A stretch of DNA of 64,000 bases, from NCBI GenBank assembly GCA_947184155.2, contig CAMXCT020003691.1, positions 124,001-188,000 of the forward strand, in the 5' to 3' direction. The notes beneath the pieces are model-generated. The model was not told the DNA's origin and did not search any database. It saw only the letters and a program-made list of their open reading frames with translations. Both the position numbers and the translations under genes were made by a program. The DNA comes from Cladocopium goreaui. Its lineage: Eukaryota; Sar; Dinophyceae; Suessiales; Symbiodiniaceae. The number at the start of each line of letters is the position of its first letter. The stretch's first letter is position 1. Shown here in pieces: positions 1 to 9,929 of the stretch.

Positions 1-2
1 GT

Positions 3-3000
3 GATGAACACAATTGTATGCCTAAAGCCATCGTGGGTGATGAAGCTTTCTTTCAAGAAGACTTTCTGACTTATTACCGAACTCATGGTATCAAGGAATG
101 TCCCTGTGGTTCAAGAACCCCATGGCCTAACAGAGCTGAATCAGCTGTCAGACTTTTCAAACGACAATGGCAAATCATGTCCAAGAACCTTGAAGATGAT
201 AGGTTCAGAGGAATTACCATCAGAGAAGCTGTGAAGCGTACTGTTTGGGCCAGAAACACTCAACTCACTGTTAGTGGTTATTCTCCTTTGGAAATTGCCA
301 CTGGTAGAAGACCACCAGATCTTCTGGACATTGAGACTTCTGATCCTGCTCAACTTAGTGTTGATCCTTTACCTGAAGACAAAACACAACTCGAGTTGCA
401 AAGGTTAGCACTGAGGGCACATCAGGAAGCCAGACAAGCTGCTGACCTCAGACATGACATGGCCAAACGAACAATGCCATCAGATGGACCTTACAAACCA
501 GGTGACAAGGTTTTCGTTTGGAGTTCCCCTGTCAATGCTAATGCTATTGCTTCAAAGGCATGGAAGAAGGAAAGATGGATCAGAGGTACTGTTATCTCTC
601 AAGAAGGTGCTATGGTCAATGTTCATGTTGATAACGCAGTCATGCGTGTTAATCAATCAAAGGTGAGACGTGACCATGATGAATGGCATGATGTTGCTGT
701 TCCTGGACTTGACACATCAGAACCTGTTCCACTTGCAGTTGAAGATGAAGATGACTATGAACCAGATATCGCTGAATATGCTGAAGCCTACTTAGGTGAA
801 CAAGCTCACTGGTTTTGTCAAACTGGCAAGTGTGATGTTGTGGAACTTTTCAGTAGCAACACTGGTCTTAGTTGGCACATGGCACGATTGAACATGAAGG
901 TTGGTGAACCCGTTGACCACAAGCATGGTTGGAGTTTCAACAGTAAAAAGAAACAAAACCAAGTTTGGAAACAACTTGAGAAGCTTGATCCTGAATACGT
1001 GTTGATCACAAATCCTTCACCAAATTCCTGGAAATACTCGGTATTCAAGTTTTGCCTTGATGTGATGAAATGGCAAGCTGACCGAGGAAAAGGTTTCTTG
1101 GTGATTGCACCACCTGATTCAGGATTTGCTCAGTTTTTGGCTTGGAAGAAATTTCAGAAGGACAGAATCAAGTATCACATTGGTTGTTTCAACCTTGACA
1201 TGACAAATTACTGTCGTTGTGATCCTTCAATCAAGAACTTGCGTGTGTATTACAATCATGATGAAGACTTTGACATGTTGGAACCACAGCATGCCTTCAA
1301 TAGAGAAGGGAAGCTTTGGAATGATCCACAATGGAAGGTCTTACCATCTTACTTGTGTTCATTCATTGCGCAGTTCACACAACTTGTACCTTTGCAGAAC
1401 ATGAGACAATGTTTCTTGTTTGAAGATCTGTTGGAACATTTTGATGATGGAGCATTGTGTGGCACTTCAATGTTTTTGGACCGTGAACCTGAGTGCTCAT
1501 GTTTGTTGCAAGACTTGCATAATGTTGAGACCTCGATTCCAGTGCCGTTGAAGCACATTCTTCCACAGAGGTTTACCACTCAGTTACTTGTTCAAACATT
1601 GAGGAAGATTGATCAGTTGCCAAGGAGTACAGAGGCTAGTGTCAGAGAATCAACTGACCCCAGAATCATTGAACTGATTCCTGGACTTCAAGATGTCAGA
1701 AAGAAGACATTGCCTCAAATGTACTTTGAAGATTGCAGTGTGTTCAGAGGAACTTATGGAAGAGTGAATCCTTTGTTTCAACATCCTGAAGATGCTGTCC
1801 TACTTATTTGGAAACCTGGTGACTATGATCATGTTTACTTCATGTTTGTGTCACAGTTGTATCCACATCATGAACAGTTCAAAATCCATGAATGGAGTAT
1901 GATCGTCTTTTCACGAGAAACGACTGGTGCTATCAAAAGGAGAGTTGAAGATCCTCCTAGTTCAAGTAGCACACCACCAAATGGTGACGATCCCATTCAT
2001 CCAGATCAGCATGGTGATGTTCCACCAAATGATGATGAGATGTTGAGTGGTGATGAACCAGATGATCCTCTGGATGATGATAATCAACCTGATTACAATA
2101 CTGGACCTGATCCAGGTGATGATGATGATCAAGAGTACATCATTCCAGATGATTATGGACCACCACCTGATGATGATTTGGATATGCCAGGAATACAGGA
2201 CTCGGGGGAAACACATCAACCAAGTTCACCATCAACTCCGTTTTCCAATCCTGACATTCCAATCGAAGAGATTGCTGATCCTGGACAAGATGACGATTCT
2301 CCACCAGGACCTGATCCGACGTCAGAGCCTATCAGAGTTCAAAGGAAACAGAGACAGATCTCAACTGATTCTACTGATGCTTTACCAAAGGCAAAGGCAA
2401 GGGTGATTATCAAGAGGCCAAAGGTTCAATTACCAGGTCATGTTCAGCCAATTTCAGTTCCTACTCAGAAACCTCATGAAGATGAAGAGGAAGGACCTTC
2501 ACATGATCCTACTGCCTCAAGTTCACATGATAATACAATTCCTTTGCCTACTACTACACCAACATCGTTTACGCCAGGTGACTTTGCGCAGCCAGCGCAA
2601 CAGCAGTCTTCACAAGGAACACCAGAATTGGTATCACCACAACATGATGATGATGAAACAGAACCATATGAAACAGACGACACTCCTGTTTTGACTGAGG
2701 ATGACATTGCTCAGCTTCAGGAAGAAGATGTGGACACTGAACCTTACACATCAGACCACTCTCACTTTGTCGATGTTGATGGTACTGTTTTCGTTCCTTT
2801 AGGACCAAAGGTCCAAGCTGCACCTGAGTTTGGTTCATACGATGTTACTGGATTCAAACAGTTTGAACAGTATCTTGCCAAGAATGGAAAGAAGCAGCCA
2901 AAGGCAGAATCAGTTATCACTCAAGAAGTCTTGAGAAAGTGTGCTAAGGAGATCAAACAAGCCAAGCTTGAAGAATTCAGAAGTTTTCTGGATTTCACTG

Positions 3001-5225
3001 CCATGACTTTCAGAGACAAGAGACGTCATAAGATTGATAACTATGTCACTGGCAGATGGGTGCTTACCATCAAGGTTGATAAGGATGGACAGTTCAAGAA
3101 GTTCAAGGCTAGATGGGTATGTAGAGGCTTTCAAGATGCTCAAAAGTATGACTTACAGACTGACAGTCCTACTGCTACCAGGTATGGTTTTCGTGTGGCA
3201 TCTCAGCATGCAGCCTCGATGTACTGGGATTTACTCCATTTAGACTTGAAAACTGCCTTCCTTCAGGGGGAAACATACGACTTAGACCGCCGCGTTATCC
3301 ATGTTCAGTTGCCTACTGACATTGGTTTGCCTCCTTATTTGGTTGGTTTGTGCACTCGTTCCGTCTATGGACTTGCGGACGCACCACGTAGATGGTGGAA
3401 CCGCCTTGACAAATTTCTGATTTCGCTTGGTACTCAACCAACAAGAGCTGACAGGTGTACATATGTATGCTATGATGGTGCTTTTAAGGAGCCAAAACAG
3501 GTTAGCTTTGCTGACTCTGAGGCAACAGAACCAGCACCTGTGACATACTACGTAAGCTCACAAGACAGTGAGGAAACGCGTGATGAATCCTCCGACATTG
3601 CTGAGGAAGTTCATAAGTCTCTTTTGGTTGAAGAAAGATTGTTTTCAGCTTGCTATCAACAAACCCAAACATGGAAACAGAGGAAAGAGTTCAAGGAGAA
3701 GAAGGTTGAAGATTGTGCTTGGACTCCTGTTGTTGATGAAACCTTGTTGAAGTTTTTGGAATCTGTTGAACACAAGTCTGGTTGGTATCCTTTTGAAAAT
3801 GGTCATGCTCAAGTTGCTTATCGTGCAAAAGCTTTGAGAACTCCTGATTCACATTATGATCGAAAGAAGTTTCACTTGAGAACTTCTATTGTGAAGAGGA
3901 AGGGAGTCTGGTGGTTGCTTGAGATGAATCATGACATGAACAAGGACAATGTTTCCATAAGTTTGGAAGAAGAAGCTGAAGTACTTGTTTCAGTCTTCTT
4001 ACCTTCAGAGCGTACTTATATTGCCACGACACCACAGTTGACACCAGAGATTGTTGAACAACCCTTGGAACACTTCATGGACCCTGTGAATGGCAGTAAT
4101 GCCAAGGGAAGAAAACCTATTGGCATGTGTTGTTTGCATGTTTACGACTTGTTCATTACTGGAACTCCAGAGTTTCTGGAGAAGTTCAAGAAAGTTGTCA
4201 AGTCACAATTCAAGATTGGTCATGAAGATGTGAATGACTTGCTGTTCACTGGTCAACGTGTGAAATGGATCATTGATGAGAAGACCAAGAAGAAATCACA
4301 CATCACTGTTGAACAATCACTTTGTGTCAGTGAACTTACTGAGGTTGTCATACCAAAAGGTTTGAAGGATGAAGACAAATGTGACAAGGATCTCCACACT
4401 GCCTATAGATCACTCTTAGGTAGTATCAACTGGTTACAATCAAGAACTCAATTTCAGTCATGTTATCAGTTTTCACGTTGTGCTTCTGCCGCTGCTTCCC
4501 CCACCATAGGTGATTGCAAAACGCTGAACAAACTTTGCAGACAAATTGTAGGTGACCCGATGGAACTTATGTTCTGGCCACTGCAAGGTGATCCTAGATT
4601 AGTTGCAATGCCAGATGCAGCGTTTAGGAACAACAGCGACAAATCCTCACAGCGCGCGATCGTTATTTTCATGGCTGAACCAAGAAAGGAAAAGAGCAAA
4701 AACACCAGAGGTTCTCTTATTTTCTTTGAATCAACCAAAATCAAACGTACCACGTTGAGCACAACTGTTGCAGAGTTGTATGCACTCATGAAGTGTTATG
4801 GTACATGTCAAATGTTGAGAGGACTGATCAAGGACATCACTGGACTTTCAAGTGAGATTCATATGAGGACTGATGCAAACAATCTTGTGACTACTGCCAG
4901 CACTACTCATGTTCCTGAACAACAAGAGACTATTCATATGATTCAGATGCTTAGGAAGGAAGCATGTTCAGGTTCCATTGCTGACTTGTCACATATCAGA
5001 ACTCAATGGGGTTTAGCCGATTGTTTGACCAAGAAGTCTGCCAATCCTCAGAATCTTATTGATGCTGTTCGACAAGGTGTTCTTAAGGAAGTTGATGCTC
5101 ATCCACCATTCAGATCATTACTGGAACACAAGGCTTACCTCAGGTCATGGTTGCCAACAGTTTGCAGTCATATTGATTTCAGACATGATGTATTTCTGTT
5201 AGGTGACACCTTGAGGGATTCTTGA
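3..5225 (+). CDS. copia-type Pol polyprotein: integrase, reverse transcriptase, RNase H (5' partial)
   Basis: The frame is open from the window edge, so the ATG at 18 is internal; residues are numbered from it. The integrase C-terminal half has Asp8 and Glu41 (PNRAE) of the DDE triad. Residues about 270-440 start with VVELFSSNTGL and look like a degenerate cytosine-methyltransferase fold. An Asp/Pro-rich linker covers about 640-950. The RT has LDLKTAFLQGE (Asp1076) and SVYGLADAPRRWW, but motif C reads HVYD, with Tyr1376 where copia has Asp (YVDD). About 215 extra residues separate the YGL motif from motif C. RNase H has Asp1533, Glu1586 (TTVAELYAL), Asp1619 and Asp1668 (LADCLTK). It would copy element RNA into cDNA and integrate it; the HVYD change makes this copy's RT doubtful. 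The 1,735 codons are otherwise unbroken. Confidence 0.9.
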   Translation, partial: DEHNCMPKAIVGDEAFFQEDFLTYYRTHGIKECPCGSRTPWPNRAESAVRLFKRQWQIMSKNLEDDRFRGITIREAVKRTVWARNTQLTVSGYSPLEIATGRRPPDLLDIETSDPAQLSVDPLPEDKTQLELQRLALRAHQEARQAADLRHDMAKRTMPSDGPYKPGDKVFVWSSPVNANAIASKAWKKERWIRGTVISQEGAMVNVHVDNAVMRVNQSKVRRDHDEWHDVAVPGLDTSEPVPLAVEDEDDYEPDIAEYAEAYLGEQAHWFCQTGKCDVVELFSSNTGLSWHMARLNMKVGEPVDHKHGWSFNSKKKQNQVWKQLEKLDPEYVLITNPSPNSWKYSVFKFCLDVMKWQADRGKGFLVIAPPDSGFAQFLAWKKFQKDRIKYHIGCFNLDMTNYCRCDPSIKNLRVYYNHDEDFDMLEPQHAFNREGKLWNDPQWKVLPSYLCSFIAQFTQLVPLQNMRQCFLFEDLLEHFDDGALCGTSMFLDREPECSCLLQDLHNVETSIPVPLKHILPQRFTTQLLVQTLRKIDQLPRSTEASVRESTDPRIIELIPGLQDVRKKTLPQMYFEDCSVFRGTYGRVNPLFQHPEDAVLLIWKPGDYDHVYFMFVSQLYPHHEQFKIHEWSMIVFSRETTGAIKRRVEDPPSSSSTPPNGDDPIHPDQHGDVPPNDDEMLSGDEPDDPLDDDNQPDYNTGPDPGDDDDQEYIIPDDYGPPPDDDLDMPGIQDSGETHQPSSPSTPFSNPDIPIEEIADPGQDDDSPPGPDPTSEPIRVQRKQRQISTDSTDALPKAKARVIIKRPKVQLPGHVQPISVPTQKPHEDEEEGPSHDPTASSSHDNTIPLPTTTPTSFTPGDFAQPAQQQSSQGTPELVSPQHDDDETEPYETDDTPVLTEDDIAQLQEEDVDTEPYTSDHSHFVDVDGTVFVPLGPKVQAAPEFGSYDVTGFKQFEQYLAKNGKKQPKAESVITQEVLRKCAKEIKQAKLEEFRSFLDFTAMTFRDKRRHKIDNYVTGRWVLTIKVDKDGQFKKFKARWVCRGFQDAQKYDLQTDSPTATRYGFRVASQHAASMYWDLLHLDLKTAFLQGETYDLDRRVIHVQLPTDIGLPPYLVGLCTRSVYGLADAPRRWWNRLDKFLISLGTQPTRADRCTYVCYDGAFKEPKQVSFADSEATEPAPVTYYVSSQDSEETRDESSDIAEEVHKSLLVEERLFSACYQQTQTWKQRKEFKEKKVEDCAWTPVVDETLLKFLESVEHKSGWYPFENGHAQVAYRAKALRTPDSHYDRKKFHLRTSIVKRKGVWWLLEMNHDMNKDNVSISLEEEAEVLVSVFLPSERTYIATTPQLTPEIVEQPLEHFMDPVNGSNAKGRKPIGMCCLHVYDLFITGTPEFLEKFKKVVKSQFKIGHEDVNDLLFTGQRVKWIIDEKTKKKSHITVEQSLCVSELTEVVIPKGLKDEDKCDKDLHTAYRSLLGSINWLQSRTQFQSCYQFSRCASAAASPTIGDCKTLNKLCRQIVGDPMELMFWPLQGDPRLVAMPDAAFRNNSDKSSQRAIVIFMAEPRKEKSKNTRGSLIFFESTKIKRTTLSTTVAELYALMKCYGTCQMLRGLIKDITGLSSEIHMRTDANNLVTTASTTHVPEQQETIHMIQMLRKEACSGSIADLSHIRTQWGLADCLTKKSANPQNLIDAVRQGVLKEVDAHPPFRSLLEHKAYLRSWLPTVCSHIDFRHDVFLLGDTLRDS

Positions 5226-5230
5226 CTATT

Positions 5231-5247
5231 TTTTGAATTTGTGCCTG
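5231..5247 (+). promoter_or_regulatory. 17-nt direct repeat upstream of second ORF (copy 1)
   Basis: TTTTGAATTTGTGCCTG sits just after the pol stop codon and 44 bp before the ATG of the Tpt1-like ORF. An identical copy lies at 11465 in the 3' tail. A shared promoter or processing signal is possible; only the identity is seen. Confidence 0.3.
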
Positions 5248-5290
5248 CGGCTCAAAAGGCAGAGTCTCGAGGGCGCACTGTTTCTTCAAC

Positions 5291-6568
5291 ATGTCGAGCT
5301 CTAGCCGGTGGAACAGGGCCTCAGCCGCAGCATCTAGTGATCAGGCACAATCGAACACTCGAGGTCAAGAACATCAAAGCTATGATTTTAGTCGAAGACA
5401 TTCAGCTGATGGATATGCTCTGAGAAGATCAGAGGAAATCCCAGCTGACCAATTTCGAACACCATCGACATTACCCGATGAGGATCATTTATCATTTTGC
5501 TATGATTACAGGCGCCAAACAGATTGGTTTCAGGCTCACGAGCAAGTGAGGAAGAAGAGAGAGCGCAATTTACATACATTGATGGGTCCACACAACATGA
5601 GATCAACTGACAGACATGAAATGTTCATGGACGCAATAGCTTGGATTTTGCACTGGGGAACTAGTCATGGAGAATTTGATGAATCTTTGAAATGGACTTC
5701 AAGTTTTCTGAAGTATCTCTGTGGCTTTACAACTCAGGAAGAAGAAAACTGGTTTGATGAACGATGCAATGATTTCCACGTGGACATGACTAGCTCATCA
5801 AGGAGAAGTTATTATATGTCATGTAGCAAGAGGCTATCCAATGTGTTGAGACATTGCAGAGACAAAACGTTATTCACTGCCAGTGGAGCTATGAACATTT
5901 CTTTACTGTTTGATCAGATGCAAGGAGACAATCCAAAGGAATATCACATGTCTGGAGCAGATTTTGCTGCTATGTTACTGTGTAATCCAAAACAACGTTT
6001 CTTTGTTGAGATCTCCATGAGATGGCAGTGGTACCCATATAGCTCAATGGCAGAGTATCCATTCGACGTTCGTCTTGGTGCTTTTCAAGGACATAGCAAC
6101 CAAGTTGTCGATCCCACTGTGGCACACCACCAACTGACATATGATGAGGCTATGAGTTTGGGCTGGATTTTTCATGTCACTGATTACATGAATTTAGATT
6201 CCATGCAACAATCAGGCCTGAAGACCTTTGTGAAAGGAAGTGGAAAAGGCAGAAGGGATGCAGTTCACTTCATGTACCACAATGACAATGGTCAGGGCTA
6301 CATAAGGATGGCAGAGGGCACGAAGCCTCCAAGAAACTATAGGCGATCAGTGTACCTCGTGTTGGATCCAAGTTTTATTGTGGACAACCAACTCTATCTG
6401 ACAAAGAATGGTGTCATTTTATTTCATGGTGACATTCCTTTCCAGTACCTCCACGTCAAGGAACAACTCCCTACCATTGCATGCAACGTTGTTCATCAAG
6501 GACGTGGTCACTCTCTACCTCCATCGGTTACAGGTGGTTCATGGCACACCTGGACAAGACATTCCTGA
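5291..6568 (+). CDS. Tpt1/KptA-like RNA 2'-phosphotransferase domain protein in retroelement
   Basis: The Tpt1/KptA family removes a 2'-phosphate from RNA splice junctions and transfers it to NAD+. Motifs appear in family order: SKRLSNVLRH (Arg187, His188), VRLGAFQGHS (Arg261, His268), FHVT (His295, where the family has HGT), DAVHF (His326, for the HVH motif), YRRSVYLVLD (Arg351/Arg352) and NGVILFHGDIP. The Arg-His-Arg-Arg set essential in yeast Tpt1 can therefore be matched. The first 150 residues are Ser/Gln-rich and unrecognised. The ORF starts 65 bp after pol, in another frame. Its last 50 codons overlap the next ORF, which continues the protein in the +1 frame; the residues after about GGSW are probably out of frame. 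Role in the element is unknown; RNA repair or ADP-ribosylation of host RNA or protein is speculation. Confidence 0.75.
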   Translation: MSSSSRWNRASAAASSDQAQSNTRGQEHQSYDFSRRHSADGYALRRSEEIPADQFRTPSTLPDEDHLSFCYDYRRQTDWFQAHEQVRKKRERNLHTLMGPHNMRSTDRHEMFMDAIAWILHWGTSHGEFDESLKWTSSFLKYLCGFTTQEEENWFDERCNDFHVDMTSSSRRSYYMSCSKRLSNVLRHCRDKTLFTASGAMNISLLFDQMQGDNPKEYHMSGADFAAMLLCNPKQRFFVEISMRWQWYPYSSMAEYPFDVRLGAFQGHSNQVVDPTVAHHQLTYDEAMSLGWIFHVTDYMNLDSMQQSGLKTFVKGSGKGRRDAVHFMYHNDNGQGYIRMAEGTKPPRNYRRSVYLVLDPSFIVDNQLYLTKNGVILFHGDIPFQYLHVKEQLPTIACNVVHQGRGHSLPPSVTGGSWHTWTRHS

Positions 6569-9500
6569 GGAAGTCAGAATCACAGCATGGGAGTTCATGG
6601 GTCAGCAGGTTCCACAAAACTATGGAAGATTGGTTTTTGGTACACCACTATGCAACGAGAATGACTTTGACCCGGTTGTGGAATCAATCTATGGTGCTGC
6701 AGCAGAAGGCTCTCGAGAAAGAGAGGTATCTGCGCAGGCTGATGAAACCATGGAAAATCCATATGAACAACCATCAAGAAGAGGACGCTCTCCAGAAAGA
6801 GAGGAACCTCAAGATGTATGGGAGCAACAACGCTCCTCATCAGGAAGTCCAGAATCACCACAACATGATGATCCTCAACAAGATGCTCAAGACAATCAAC
6901 AAGAGGAGCCATCAGTGGACGTCCATGACGACCCAATGGGTGAAGAGGCTGTCAATCTTTGGGAAGCAGAAGATCCACCAGATGATATCGAAGACCCTGT
7001 TGTAGAACAGGCTACCAAAAGTTCAATTTCTGCATCGAATCCCTGGGTCCTGTATGAGGCAGGAATTGTCTGTGCAAGAGAAGAGAGCGGTGAACTCATC
7101 AAGAACTCCTCAGGAGAAAAAGTGATAGTTCTGCGTGAATGGAACCTACTACTCTCTTCACAAAAGATAGCACTTCGTAGACAATCGATCACTCGCTCAG
7201 ACTGGGAGAAGCTACCATGGACAGGACATCTATGCTTACTCTTCACAAGAGCTTGGGAGATTGGACGCATGTTGGCACACTTCCATCGAGAAGGAGACAT
7301 TGACGCCATGGAAGGTTACATGAACTCTTGTCGACAATATTGGACAGACTGGATGCGAGGTCAAACTGCCCCAACAGGTTGGGAAGACAGACACAATATC
7401 AACAGAGACGAATGGAGAGAGAAGTTCTTGCTATACGAAAGAGACTTAGCAATACAGAAGGACATGGAGTATCTCTCAGAAGCAGTCTTTGTCTTTTACA
7501 CCAAGCATCTTGATCAGTTCATTAGAGAGAACAACAAACTCTGGGGAGATTTCTGCAAGAGAAAGAAAGACCGTGATGGTAACATTTTGGATGCACTGGA
7601 GTTGAACACACATGGGTATGACATGACTATACAAGGAATTACAGTTCCCATGAACAAGAGAACAGTCATCCCTGAACCTGAACGGCACTTCTCGTTTTCC
7701 ACAAAGATGATGATCATGGCAATCGATCTGTATGAAGATGAAGCACCTGCTAGCTTCAGCCATTTCACAGTTTTTGCTCTGAACAAGCTTCGACAATTTG
7801 TGGATAGCAGAAAGGAATTGACAGCTCAATCCTACAGATTCTTTGTTGAACATGCCTACAATCAATTCTTTCAGCATGAAGCATTCCATCAATCTGCAAG
7901 AGCAAGGACAAAGGTCAGGGAATGCGGTTCAGGTGACTTCCACACATCTACAAAGCTCGATGGCTACATCTGGGTAGCTGGAAAGGACAAGATTGCTCAC
8001 ATCCCAGAATCAGAGCAACAGAATGTGGACATGGAAGATCACGATGATGATGATGCTGAAGATGATTTGGAGTTTTTGCCAAGACTACAAGTTTTTGTCA
8101 GGAAAGAGGAGGAAAAGGCATCAGGCTCTCAGGAAAGAGAGGAAGAAGGTGTATGCTCTCAAGAAAGAGAGGAAACACAACCACAACAAGAAGATGAGGT
8201 ATTACCAGATGCAAATCCTCGAAGAAATATGGAAGATCGACAGGGACTGTTTTTAGTCAGGCAACTCAAACCAGAGCACAGGAGGATCCTACAGGATATT
8301 ACACTTGCAGGCCAATCAATCCTCACCGGAGATGATCTTGAAGGAGGTCAACCCCTTGAACGTGGTGACATAAGCTTCTTCTCATTATGGTTGATGATGT
8401 CGGCATTATCAGATGCTTCCTTTTCAACATTTATGGAGCAGTATGCACCTATGATGGGTTGTGAGATCTCTTACGACAAGTATCATGAGTTCAAACTGGA
8501 TATTGACCAAGTTCTCAGGGAGAATGAACACCTTGGCGCAGAAAATTTCTTTGGAGCAGAGGATCCTGATTTGGTGGACGATGATCCAGACACTCCTCTT
8601 CCAGATCTTCAAAGACCAGGCGCAGGTGATCCTGAGTACAAACATACTATTGAAAGTTTGAACATTGAGGACAAACATATCATTTTGGAAACTGATGATG
8701 ACAAATTGGTTGAGTGTACATTGAAATGGATCAGTATGTGCAATCAGAATGTTCAACAAAAGATCAAGGACAGTTTTGTCAAACCAGAAGAACGACAAGA
8801 GAAAGAAGAGGATGAAGAAGAGGAAATTGCTGTCGAAGAAGAAGAAGAAAAAGACACACAGGAGCCACATGTCCCAGCTGAAGGCTCTTCAGAGAAAGAG
8901 GAATCAGCTCCACCTGAACGCTCCTCAGAAAAGGAGGAATCAGGGGAGAAGAAAACAGACATTCAAGATGATGAGACAGCTCCTGAAGTGAAACCTGCAA
9001 TTCGACTTTACTATGGTCAAGATATCACTGGAAACGAAGATGATTCAGTTTTTCGAAAATTGAAGGATTGTTTTTCAGATGATTACCATGGTGAATGGGC
9101 AGGATTTTACAACAAAGGTTATCCAGCGTCTTCGAAGCATCGACACATGTTTTGGCATGTCAAGTACAGAAAGACCATGTCTCCACATCAAGATTATTGG
9201 TACCATCTTACAGATGAACAGTTGATGGTTGAGTACATTGCCAGACACAAGGATCAGAATCCACAACTAGAATTACAAGAACTCAATCAGCGCATTGAAT
9301 ATGGTTGTAGTGATCCTAGGATGCATCCTCTTCATCAAGACAAAGCAGAAAGATCCTCAAAAGAAGCAGAAAAGAGGATTGATGATGATTTCGGAAATCT
9401 CACAAGGGTACTCCAAGATTACGTTGAGAACCACAAGGTCTTGCCTTACTGTATGATCTTGCATAGCTTGGCTTACAGGTATTTAGGTGGAGGCCTATCA

Positions 9501-9929
9501 GACCCAACTTACAAGGATGCCGAATTTCCATACAGATCCTCTCCACAGATAACAGCAATGTTTTGGAATTTGGGAAACTGGTGCAGAAACAGATTTGAAA
9601 AATGCCCGGTTCCAGAAAGATTTCAACAATTCATTCCACACATTGACTACACCATCGATGAGGATCATGAAAAATTTGATGAAAACAAATCACAGTTCAA
9701 CAATCACTTCATCAATGTCATCAAGAACTTTGGAGGACATCTTTTCATGAATTGCGAGGCTGGTTCATTGTATCCTCACAGAGAAAGACTCAACGAGGTT
9801 GACTTGAAAACTTGCTTCAATGACTATCATGACTTGATGGTGGCAGCTCGCCTTGGAAAGGATGGCTATATCAAGCAAATTGCTGGATATCACACAGATG
9901 ACAACGACACACGAGTTCGACAAGTCTAA
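6408..9929 (+). CDS. Retroelement accessory protein: acidic linkers and first half of EEP domain
   Basis: The open frame begins at 6408, but true coding in it probably starts near 6540, continuing the Tpt1-like ORF after a +1 frame change; codons 1-45 would then be spurious. It has Glu/Gln/Ser-rich segments with repeated SxEREE and SSEKEES motifs (about 110-180, 560-620, 780-860), a Trp/aromatic-rich middle I do not recognise, and a C-terminal EEP start: FWNLGNW (Asn1054) and NCEAGSL (Glu1117) fit the first two catalytic motifs. A TAA at 9927-9929 ends the frame, yet the same frame stays open on the other side and carries the rest of the domain. This is therefore a nonsense mutation or a readthrough site, not a natural end. 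Confidence 0.75.
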   Translation: MVSFYFMVTFLSSTSTSRNNSLPLHATLFIKDVVTLYLHRLQVVHGTPGQDIPEEVRITAWEFMGQQVPQNYGRLVFGTPLCNENDFDPVVESIYGAAAEGSREREVSAQADETMENPYEQPSRRGRSPEREEPQDVWEQQRSSSGSPESPQHDDPQQDAQDNQQEEPSVDVHDDPMGEEAVNLWEAEDPPDDIEDPVVEQATKSSISASNPWVLYEAGIVCAREESGELIKNSSGEKVIVLREWNLLLSSQKIALRRQSITRSDWEKLPWTGHLCLLFTRAWEIGRMLAHFHREGDIDAMEGYMNSCRQYWTDWMRGQTAPTGWEDRHNINRDEWREKFLLYERDLAIQKDMEYLSEAVFVFYTKHLDQFIRENNKLWGDFCKRKKDRDGNILDALELNTHGYDMTIQGITVPMNKRTVIPEPERHFSFSTKMMIMAIDLYEDEAPASFSHFTVFALNKLRQFVDSRKELTAQSYRFFVEHAYNQFFQHEAFHQSARARTKVRECGSGDFHTSTKLDGYIWVAGKDKIAHIPESEQQNVDMEDHDDDDAEDDLEFLPRLQVFVRKEEEKASGSQEREEEGVCSQEREETQPQQEDEVLPDANPRRNMEDRQGLFLVRQLKPEHRRILQDITLAGQSILTGDDLEGGQPLERGDISFFSLWLMMSALSDASFSTFMEQYAPMMGCEISYDKYHEFKLDIDQVLRENEHLGAENFFGAEDPDLVDDDPDTPLPDLQRPGAGDPEYKHTIESLNIEDKHIILETDDDKLVECTLKWISMCNQNVQQKIKDSFVKPEERQEKEEDEEEEIAVEEEEEKDTQEPHVPAEGSSEKEESAPPERSSEKEESGEKKTDIQDDETAPEVKPAIRLYYGQDITGNEDDSVFRKLKDCFSDDYHGEWAGFYNKGYPASSKHRHMFWHVKYRKTMSPHQDYWYHLTDEQLMVEYIARHKDQNPQLELQELNQRIEYGCSDPRMHPLHQDKAERSSKEAEKRIDDDFGNLTRVLQDYVENHKVLPYCMILHSLAYRYLGGGLSDPTYKDAEFPYRSSPQITAMFWNLGNWCRNRFEKCPVPERFQQFIPHIDYTIDEDHEKFDENKSQFNNHFINVIKNFGGHLFMNCEAGSLYPHRERLNEVDLKTCFNDYHDLMVAARLGKDGYIKQIAGYHTDDNDTRVRQV

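Noticed and set aside
18..20. ATG at 18 as the true pol start
   Set aside because: The frame is open to the window edge and the ATG falls inside the integrase domain.
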